This document shows, in pieces, positions 34,520 through 39,659 of a stretch of DNA of 39,659 nt (its first letter is position 1; every line of letters begins with the position of its first letter). Position numbers and translations under genes: made by a program. Where the stretch lies: the NCBI GenBank assembly GCA_963205455.1, contig CAUJJL010000028.1, positions 1-39,659 of the forward strand, written 5' to 3'. This DNA is from Verrucomicrobiota bacterium. Its GTDB lineage: Bacteria > Verrucomicrobiota > Verrucomicrobiia > Opitutales > Opitutaceae. A model generated the notes under the pieces. That model saw nothing but the letters and a program-made list of their open reading frames with translations. It searched no databases and was not told the origin of the DNA.

Positions 34520-34813
34520 TCAGGCTGAAACGCGGGCCCGCTCAGGAACGCTGCCAACGGGCGCACGGCGCCGCAGCGCCCACACCCGGGAAACCGACCG
34601 TGTCGCCTGGCCAACTCCGACCACGATCCACCGGTAACCAATCGGCAGGAAATGGAATGCTGCCACCGAGAAGAGGACACAACTCATGAAAGCGAGCCAA
34701 AGTCCTCGCGCCTCCGCCGCCGAAGGCGACCCCAACACAGCAGGAAACAGGTCGGGCGCAACCTTCATGACTCCGCCCACCACGGCAAATCCAAGTGCAT
34801 CCCTAGAGTTCAT
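34520..34813 (-). CDS. Small hypothetical membrane protein
   Basis: A 97-residue protein not recognised as a known family. It has two likely membrane segments (~7-27, LGFAVVGGVMKVAPDLFPAV, and ~35-62, ARGLWLAFMSCVLFSVAAFH) and a basic C-terminal tail rich in Arg. The composition (long hydrophobic runs, then Arg-rich end) looks like a real small inner-membrane protein. It is on the same strand as the sugar genes, about 140 bp upstream of the kinase. Confidence 0.5.
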   Translation of the reverse strand: MNSRDALGFAVVGGVMKVAPDLFPAVLGSPSAAEARGLWLAFMSCVLFSVAAFHFLPIGYRWIVVGVGQATRSVSRVWALRRRAPVGSVPERARVSA

Positions 34814-35005
34814 ACCTCATGGGATGCTCGATCCGTGCCATTCCACCGCAGTTTCTCCCAATCACCTGCCACGCAACCGTTTTTGCCGGGAGCGTGCAGC
34901 ACGCGTTCAATTTCATCCGGCATTTCGCATGACCCAAAATCCGCCGTCCATGCAACCTGCAAGCGCGGTTGGGCTCCCCGCCGCCCAGACCGGAAAAAGC
35001 CCCCT
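34814..35005. other. Region upstream of the first repeat copy
   Basis: About 190 bp. Nothing recognisable apart from the last ~25 bp, which resemble the linker end found before copies B and D (CCAGACCGGAAAAA). Confidence 0.4.
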
Positions 35006-35165
35006 TGGAGGGGCGCGCTTCGTCGTGCCCGGGACCGCCCACTGCACTCCCGCGCCAGTCCATTCGCCCCTAGCCATTCCCTCCCTCGCGAGACGCATTT
35101 CGAAACGGGGGACCTGGAAGGTCACGCTATCCTCCAAGCCGGTCACGACGAAGCGTGACCCTCCA
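35006..35165. repeat. 160-bp palindromic repeat, copy A (REP/BIME-like)
   Basis: Begins TGGAGGGGCGCGCTTCGTCG and ends with the inverted element ACGACGAAGCGTGACCCTCC followed by A. The two ends form hairpins (loops CTTCGT and ACGAAG) and each carries the foot GGAG. Copy A is the most diverged: GGCGCG breaks one stem base pair, and the inner dyad reads GGACCTGGAAGGTCAC. Confidence 0.88.
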
Positions 35166-35264
35166 GTTTAGGATGAATGTCAATCGCGATCGGAATCCAT
35201 ATCCATCGCTGCCCGGCAAACGCGGACAAACACCTCCCCGCCCTCCAGACCGGAAAAAACCCCT
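35166..35264. repeat. Linker between repeat copies A and B (also present between C and D)
   Basis: A 99-bp segment (GTTTAGGATGAATGTCAATC ... CCTCCCCGCCCTCCAGACCG) nearly identical to 37241-37337. The unit-linker-unit block therefore occurs twice, as direct repeats of about 417-419 bp. Confidence 0.88.
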
Positions 35265-35424
35265 TGGAGGGGCACGCTTCGTCGTGCCCGGGACCGCCCA
35301 CCGCACCCCCGCGCCAGTCCATTCGCCCCTAGCCATTCCCTCTCTCGCGAGGCGCATTTCGAAACGGGAAACCTGGAAGGTCCCCCTACTCTCCAAACCG
35401 GTCACGACGAAGCGTGACCCTCCA
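35265..35424. repeat. 160-bp palindromic repeat, copy B (REP/BIME-like)
   Basis: Same length and orientation as copy A, separated from it by a 99-bp linker. The left hairpin GGGCACG-CTTCGT-CGTGCCC and the right hairpin GGTCACG-ACGAAG-CGTGACC are both intact. Inner landmarks are CCCCTAGCCATTCCCTCTCT and TTTCGAAA. It ends 54 bp before the folE2 stop codon. Confidence 0.9.
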
Positions 35425-35477
35425 TGGGTGGTTGACATGTCAATTGGGAAAATCATCCCCCGCCGCCGTCCACACGC

Positions 35478-36461
35478 CTAACAAACGAGCGATTGAAAAT
35501 CGGCGAAATCGGCGGTCATTCCGCCGCGAACACCCTTGCAGATCACGCTCACGGCATCATGTGAATGCAGCGACTCCAGATGCGCGCAGGCCACCTGGAA
35601 ATCAATGATGCGAGGATCCCGCTGGAACTCCGCATAGAGAAGGCGCGCGGCGTCTTCAACGAACTTGGTGTGCGCCCCATTGAGTTCCGCGAACGCCTGC
35701 TCGTCTTCGCGCTTCACCATGACCTGCGTTTCGGTCTTCAACGCCGACAGACAATGCGCGTGCAGGTCCTCGATGGTCAGCCTTGAGCGCGGCGCCAGTT
35801 CGACCCTGATTCGCGCCTTCGAGCGCTGGCTGTGAGGAATCGCGTAGGCCGACCGCGCTCCCTGGGCATGCTCCGAAAGCCCCGCGCTGCACGGGCAGGC
35901 GCTGGAATAGACAAAATCAAATTCGACAAACTTCCTGAAGCGTCCGTCGGAGTCCATCCGGCCTTCAAACACAACCGCGTAAAACTGACAGCCCTCCAGC
36001 CTGCTGCGAAGCGAGGGACGCATCAAGGGATAGGAAAAGGAAATCCTCACGCGCGCCGCCCTCGACTCCAGCCTCCTGCGAAACTTATTGAGTACCTTCC
36101 GGAGAATCTCCGGCGCAAAATACTCGTGTCGCGCCTCGTAGAACGACCGCAGGATGCGGCTCATGTTGATTCCCTTCCGGTCGGCGGCGAGCGATACGGT
36201 GCCGGTCACGGATGTCTCCAGCACCACTGTCCCACCCGTCGCGGTGCGGTACCGCAGGGGCAGGCGAAAATTTGCGACACCCACCTGCTGAATTCCGACA
36301 CGCGCACCTTGAATCTCGTCCTGCGCCTCCATCATGTCCGGAAGCGATGCGACGTATGCTTTTCCCGGCACAAACGCCTCATCATACTTTCGCCCGGATA
36401 CAGGGGCTTTGATTCTCCGCCCTCCGCGCGGGCGCCGCGTGTTTTTCGACGAGGATGTCAT
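35478..36461 (-). CDS. folE2: GTP cyclohydrolase FolE2 (type IB)
   Basis: A 327-residue protein from the ATG at 36461 ([20 protein letters not shown]). The frame extends to 36638, but that part overlaps the PTPS gene and is not FolE2-like. Family motifs are [20 protein letters not shown] followed by [13 protein letters not shown], the catalytic Cys in [17 protein letters not shown], and [16 protein letters not shown]. FolE2 converts GTP to 7,8-dihydroneopterin triphosphate and can use metals other than zinc. It lies 71 nt after a PTPS gene, so the two enzymes catalyse consecutive steps. The basic N-terminal ~25 residues are unusual. Confidence 0.93.
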   Translation of the reverse strand: MTSSSKNTRRPRGGRRIKAPVSGRKYDEAFVPGKAYVASLPDMMEAQDEIQGARVGIQQVGVANFRLPLRYRTATGGTVVLETSVTGTVSLAADRKGINMSRILRSFYEARHEYFAPEILRKVLNKFRRRLESRAARVRISFSYPLMRPSLRSRLEGCQFYAVVFEGRMDSDGRFRKFVEFDFVYSSACPCSAGLSEHAQGARSAYAIPHSQRSKARIRVELAPRSRLTIEDLHAHCLSALKTETQVMVKREDEQAFAELNGAHTKFVEDAARLLYAEFQRDPRIIDFQVACAHLESLHSHDAVSVICKGVRGGMTADFADFQSLVC

Positions 36462-36532
36462 GTTCGTTTTTGATTTTGAACGACGACGGTTGGTGACGAT
36501 AACAACCGACGCCGCACTTTCGGCTTTGGGTT

Positions 36533-37015
36533 TCAGGGAGCCTGTGGTCCCCTGTATTCGGCAAAATTGCGCGGTGTTTCGTACAAACGAAGGGAGTACA
36601 GCCTCCCCCGCCGGATCAGCGGCTCGATTTCGTTCCAAAACGCCACGACCAGGTTCTCCGTCGATGGATTGATGCCTTTCAGAAAAGGGACCTGCGTGTT
36701 GAGGTTCCGGTGATCACACGGATCGACGACGGCCTTGTTGAGGATCGCCTTCAGCTCTGCGAAATCGATGAGGCAGCCCGACTCGGGATCGGGTTCACCA
36801 CAAACGGTCACCTCCAGCACGTAGTTGTGTCCATGGCCACCGGCATTGTTGCACAAACCGAATCTCCTCCGGTTCCACGCATCCGACTTTGCCGCATTGT
36901 GCAGATGATGCGCCGAGTTGAAATGCACCTGCCGGGTCACATAGACAATCCCCGGTTTGGGCTTGGTGGCAGTGACAGTAGTGGCGGACGGAACCTTGCG
37001 GCGCGGGCGAGACAT
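36533..37015 (-). CDS. 6-pyruvoyl-tetrahydropterin synthase / 6-carboxytetrahydropterin synthase (PTPS/QueD family)
   Basis: A 160-residue protein. A basic leader (~1-22) precedes the T-fold: [13 protein letters not shown] (zinc His), [20 protein letters not shown] (catalytic Cys plus two zinc His), [40 protein letters not shown] and [18 protein letters not shown]. The form CNNxxGHGHNY with DPxSG resembles animal PTPS more than the short bacterial QueD. Product may be 6-pyruvoyl-tetrahydropterin or 6-carboxy-tetrahydropterin (queuosine route). Its neighbour folE2 supplies the substrate. Confidence 0.92.
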   Translation of the reverse strand: MSRPRRKVPSATTVTATKPKPGIVYVTRQVHFNSAHHLHNAAKSDAWNRRRFGLCNNAGGHGHNYVLEVTVCGEPDPESGCLIDFAELKAILNKAVVDPCDHRNLNTQVPFLKGINPSTENLVVAFWNEIEPLIRRGRLYSLRLYETPRNFAEYRGPQAP

Positions 37016-37080
37016 GGAGGATCATTGCATAGGGGCCGCGAACGAAGGTCAAACCTGCACGCCGGGGAACCCCCCCCCCT

Positions 37081-37240
37081 TGGAGGGGCACGCTTCGTCG
37101 TGCCCGGGACCGCCCACCGCATTCCAGCGCCAGTCCATTCGCCCCTAGCCATTCCCTCTCTCGCGAGACTCATTTCGAAACGGAGGACCTGGAAGGTCCC
37201 GCTACCCTCCAAACCGGTCACGACGAAGCGTGACCCTCCA
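37081..37240. repeat. 160-bp palindromic repeat, copy C (REP/BIME-like)
   Basis: Same unit and orientation. Both end hairpins are perfect. The interior is full of dyads: TCTCGCGAGA, TTTCGAAA and GGACCTGGAAGGTCC. It starts 66 nt upstream of the PTPS start codon after a run of ten C. It is closest in sequence to copy D. Confidence 0.92.
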
Positions 37241-37337
37241 GTTTGGGATGAATGTCAATCGCGATCAGAATCCATATCCATCGCTGCCCGGCAAACGCGG
37301 ACAAACACCTCCCCGCCCTCCAGGCCGAAAAAAACCA
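37241..37337. repeat. Linker between repeat copies C and D
   Basis: A 97-bp segment matching 35166-35264 with a few substitutions and a short deletion near its A-rich end. Confidence 0.88.
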
Positions 37338-37497
37338 TGGAGGGGCACGCTTCGTCGTGCCCGGGACCGCCCACCGCATTCCAGCGCCGATCCATTCGCC
37401 CCTAGCCATTCCCTCTCTCGCGAGACTCATTTCGAAACGGAGGACCTGGAAGGTCCCGCTACTCTCCAAACCGGTCACGACGATGCGTGACCCTCCA
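37338..37497. repeat. 160-bp palindromic repeat, copy D (REP/BIME-like)
   Basis: Same unit and orientation, separated from copy C by a 97-bp linker. It differs from C at only a few positions, including one in the right-hand loop (ACGATG for ACGAAG). The sequence after it, GTTTGGGATGAATG, is the same as the start of the C-D linker, so the homology continues past the unit. Confidence 0.92.
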
Positions 37498-37686
37498 GTT
37501 TGGGATGAATGCCTTTCACCTGTCCGGTAAATGCACCGACTCCCCAGAGTGTTCATCCGCAGATTTTGCCGATAGACGCAGATTTGAAGATCAATCCAGC
37601 AAAAACCAGGCTGCAAAAATCTGCGACCTCTGCGGGTCTGCATTCATCTGGAGACGGCACACGCGCACCGCCATCCTGCCGACCGC
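37498..37686. other. Intergenic region with a separate inverted repeat
   Basis: About 190 bp without a gene. It contains the motif CGCAGATTTT (37558-37567) with its inverse AAAATCTGCG (37616-37625) and further partial copies (GACGCAGATTTG, GACCTCTGCGG). This CGCAGAT-rich sequence is distinct from the 160-bp unit. It lies between copy D and the stop of the sigma-54 activator. Confidence 0.55.
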
Positions 37687-39279
37687 TCAGGCCAAGCGTG
37701 AAGCGTGCAAGCGCGCCAGCACCGTTCTTCGATCCAAGTCCAATCGCCGGGCGGCCTCCTCCACCGTGCCGCTCTGCCGATGGACATGACGGACGTATCT
37801 CTGCAACACGTCCTCCGCGGTGAGCGAGCCCGACTCGAGCAGCGCATTCCAATCGTTGTCCGGCGCCTGGCGGTTCAACGCCGCCGGACGGTATTCTCCC
37901 CGCAGCACGAGACTACGCACGCACTGCTCAAGTTCGCGGAAATTTCCCGGCCAGGAATAGCCGTCCCCCAAGCTGCGCCGGATCCAGCCGGTCGTTTCGC
38001 GCGTGAAGCGGTTCATCTCCTCCGGGTCCAGCATGCGCCCGGCAATGTGTCGCACGAGAGTCTCAAGATCCCCGGGCGATGCATCCAGTTGTTCACGCAG
38101 CGAGGGCGTCACGAGTTGATCGGAGCAGAGCCGGTAATAGAAATCCTCACGAAACCGCCCGGCGCGAATCTCATCCGGCAGGGTGCGGTTGGTTGCAGCC
38201 ACGATCTTGCCTTCAAAACGACGCGTCTCGGTGCTGCCGAGCGGTTGAAATTCACGCGACTGCAGTACGCGCAGCAACTTCACTTGAATGCCGGCATCGA
38301 CATCTCCTATCTCGTCGAGGAACACCGCGCCGGTTCGCGGACACACCTCCATCCAGCCGGCGCGATCGGCAAGCGCGCCCGTAAAGGCACCTCGCTTGTG
38401 ACCAAAAAGCTCCGACTCGATAAGCGTCGGCGAGAGCGCAGCCAGATTCAGCGCATAAAATCCCTGGGAGAAGTCCCGCGCAAATCGTCCCGACTTTTCC
38501 TCAAAGGCGATGTAGCGGGAGCGTGCGAGCGCACGAGCAACCAGTTCCTTGCCCGTGCCGGAGGGTCCGGTGATCAGCGTGGAGAAATCCCCCATGCGCG
38601 CAAACAGCCCCAGGCGATAGCGGTGCAGGTCGTGCGTGAAGATAGACTGCCACAATTGAGACCGAAGCCGCGCCATGGGTGTGGAACCGCCAACGAGCGA
38701 ATTGAAGATCGCATGAAACGCGCGACGAATCTGGAAGGCACACGCGAACAGATGCGAAGGTTCCCAGGCAGGCGATGGAGGCAGATTGGGAACGTCGAGG
38801 AAATGCAGCACCTCGGACTTGAACGCCTTGAAGAAATCGACGCGAGCGTCGCTGCCCAGGCCTTTCAACGCAGCCATGATGACACGGTCAAAGCGACTGG
38901 CATAGGTCTGGTACAGCCAGTATCCCAGCAACTCCTCGTAGAGCGCCCGGTCAGTCGCCGTCGCCCTCCCCGCCCGCCGCCAGGCTTCGCGAAGGCGGCT
39001 CACCATTTCTCCACATCGCGCCGCAATCGCCGCAACATTGGGATGGGGATCGTCCGACGGGGGACGCGTATTCCACTCCGCACCCTCCTCCTTGAACGTG
39101 GACCCCAGCGCCTTACGCTCCGCCGCGATGCGTTCCGTTGAAAACGGATTCGCAGCGTTCACCCGCTGAACGGCCATGGCGAACGCCAGATCCTCACCCG
39201 TCAACAATGCCCTGCCCGAGGATGGCGTTGGAGAAGTTTTCACAGGGATGCGATCTTCAGCAATGGATGAAGTCGACAC
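37687..39279 (-). CDS. Sigma-54-dependent transcriptional activator with an unrecognised N-terminal domain
   Basis: A 530-residue protein. Residues ~1-235 form a domain not matching REC, PAS, GAF or CARF by eye; it has helical stretches such as YEELLGYWLYQTYASRFDRV and FFKAFKSEVLHFLDV. The AAA+ domain (~235-455) has Walker A ITGPSGTGKELVARAL, the sigma-54 contact loop GHKRGAFTGAL, Walker B GAVFLDEIGDVD and the arginine region FREDFYYRLCS. The C-terminus is a Fis-type helix-turn-helix (TVEEAARRLDLDRRTVLARL). It should activate RpoN promoters in response to an unknown signal. It is divergent from a VIT-domain gene that has a possible -24/-12 site. Confidence 0.93.
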   Translation of the reverse strand: MSTSSIAEDRIPVKTSPTPSSGRALLTGEDLAFAMAVQRVNAANPFSTERIAAERKALGSTFKEEGAEWNTRPPSDDPHPNVAAIAARCGEMVSRLREAWRRAGRATATDRALYEELLGYWLYQTYASRFDRVIMAALKGLGSDARVDFFKAFKSEVLHFLDVPNLPPSPAWEPSHLFACAFQIRRAFHAIFNSLVGGSTPMARLRSQLWQSIFTHDLHRYRLGLFARMGDFSTLITGPSGTGKELVARALARSRYIAFEEKSGRFARDFSQGFYALNLAALSPTLIESELFGHKRGAFTGALADRAGWMEVCPRTGAVFLDEIGDVDAGIQVKLLRVLQSREFQPLGSTETRRFEGKIVAATNRTLPDEIRAGRFREDFYYRLCSDQLVTPSLREQLDASPGDLETLVRHIAGRMLDPEEMNRFTRETTGWIRRSLGDGYSWPGNFRELEQCVRSLVLRGEYRPAALNRQAPDNDWNALLESGSLTAEDVLQRYVRHVHRQSGTVEEAARRLDLDRRTVLARLHASRLA

Positions 39280-39342
39280 ACATTTCTACATTTTTTGTAT
39301 GGCAATCGTCATTTTATGTCATTTTCTTCAAGATAATAGTTG

Positions 39343-39362
39343 TGCTTAGAATATCTTAAGCA
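39343..39362. promoter_or_regulatory. Possible activator-binding dyad
   Basis: TGCTTA, 8 bp, TAAGCA, a perfect 6-bp inverted repeat nested in a wider AAGATA/TATCTT symmetry. It lies about 40 bp upstream of the possible -24 element, where an enhancer-type site of the neighbouring activator could be. Confidence 0.35.
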
Positions 39363-39399
39363 GCTACTGACTCATTGGTTGCGCATTCCGCGGCTTCCT

Positions 39400-39415
39400 T
39401 GGCATCGCTTGAGCA
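39400..39415 (+). promoter_or_regulatory. Possible sigma-54 (-24/-12) promoter of the VIT-domain gene
   Basis: TGGCATCGCTTGAGCA: the -24 TGGCA and -12 GC are present with exact 12-bp spacing, but the TT before GC is missing. The predicted start is ~4 nt before the ATG, the same geometry as at flgB. Confidence 0.45.
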
Positions 39416-39429
39416 ATCGGGAAAGGTGC

Positions 39430-39659
39430 ATGAAAACCCATACCCGATATTCCTTGGCTGCCGTTCTGTTTCTTGGAGGCGCGTTCTCCGCAATCGCTGG
39501 AGGCACGCTTACCCCGGTCGGCAGTCCCCAACAACCCATCCAGATCCGCGATCATCAGGTCAACGTGGTGCTCAACAATGGATTTGCCCAAACAGAGGTG
39601 CTTCAAACGTTCTTCAATCCCAACCCACAGGACCTCGAAGCGATCTATGCCTTTCCCGT
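39430..39659 (+). CDS. Secreted VIT-domain protein (N-terminal part, cut by window edge)
   Basis: The frame is open from the ATG at 39430 to the window end (76 codons). It begins with a signal peptide (MKTHTRYSLAAVLFLGGAFS, then AIAGG). The start of a VIT domain follows: IRDHQVNVVLNNGFAQTEVL, then QTFFNPNPQDLEAIYAFP, a classic match to bacterial vault/inter-alpha-trypsin domains, which are usually followed by a von Willebrand factor A domain. A ribosome site GGGAAAGG lies just upstream. The rest, including any VWA domain or membrane anchor, lies outside the window. It is divergent from the sigma-54 activator. Confidence 0.88.
   Translation, partial: MKTHTRYSLAAVLFLGGAFSAIAGGTLTPVGSPQQPIQIRDHQVNVVLNNGFAQTEVLQTFFNPNPQDLEAIYAFP

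Larger units (their letters stand above)
39280..39429. other. Divergent intergenic region between the sigma-54 activator and the VIT-domain gene
   Basis: 150 bp, AT-rich in its left half. It includes tandem GTCATTTT copies 10 bp apart (39308-39325), a dyad (39343-39362) and a possible sigma-54 promoter (39400-39415). Confidence 0.6.

Noticed and set aside
34686..35171. Open frames running through the 160-bp repeats (also 36710-37405 and 37230-37530)
   Set aside because: Frames repeat the same Arg/Pro-rich peptide from repeat DNA and have no coding features.
35006..37497. Repeats interpreted as a CRISPR array
   Set aside because: Units are 160 bp and only four, with identical linkers rather than unique spacers, and no cas genes are near.
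34982..37500. Repeat block interpreted as an insertion sequence
   Set aside because: No transposase open frame, units only 160 bp, and no clear target-site duplication.
37705..39141. Plus-strand open frame (478 codons) opposite the sigma-54 activator
   Set aside because: Antisense shadow; the AAA+ motifs on the minus strand are decisive.

Overview
The window looks like a high-GC Verrucomicrobiota chromosome, probably close to the Opitutaceae. This rests on gene content and style rather than on a marker gene: a verrucomicrobial-type flagellar/chemotaxis cluster, a large Oar-like TonB-dependent receptor, deoxysugar catabolism with a fused rhamnulose-phosphate aldolase/dehydrogenase, dense intergenic palindromic repeats and many starts without a clear Shine-Dalgarno. 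No rRNA, tRNA, CRISPR array, transposase or phage gene was seen.

Positions 1-11.7 kb (minus strand) hold one long flagellar operon. Read in transcription order it is flgB-flgC-fliE-fliF-fliG-fliH-fliI-fliJ-(MotE-like)-fliK-flgD-flgE-fliL-fliM, with fliM running off the window. It builds the MS ring, switch, export ATPase complex, rod, hook cap, hook and hook-length ruler. A near-consensus sigma-54 element lies immediately upstream of flgB.

Positions 11.9-24.0 kb hold chemotaxis and associated signalling. A plus-strand run contains cheR, cheB, a PAS histidine-kinase-like protein, a REC/HD-GYP-like protein, cheD and a membrane hybrid histidine-kinase-like protein. A convergent minus-strand pair (cheA, HDOD) follows, and cheW is divergent from cheA. 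Both kinase-like proteins have Gln where the H-box phospho-acceptor His is expected, and the HD-GYP-like protein lacks key metal ligands. This run therefore appears to carry three degenerate signalling enzymes. No stand-alone CheY or MCP is present in the window. Possible sigma-28-like elements precede cheR, cheD and cheW.

Positions 24.1-29.4 kb hold an extended-SDR nucleotide-sugar epimerase-like gene, the TonB-dependent receptor with a good terminator, and a DUF2062 membrane protein. Positions 29.5-34.8 kb (minus strand) hold a deoxysugar region: FGGY kinase, CrcB/FluC fluoride channel, class II aldolase and the bifunctional aldolase/dehydrogenase. A three-half-site operator-like palindrome sits in front of the aldolase pair. 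A small membrane protein lies upstream.

Positions 35.0-37.5 kb hold four copies of an exactly 160-bp palindromic repeat (REP/BIME-like), arranged as two tandem pairs that share a ~98-bp linker. The pairs flank a two-gene pterin operon (a PTPS resembling the eukaryotic form, and FolE2). The window ends with a sigma-54 activator carrying an unrecognised N-terminal domain, divergent from the start of a secreted VIT-domain protein with a possible -24/-12 promoter in front of it.
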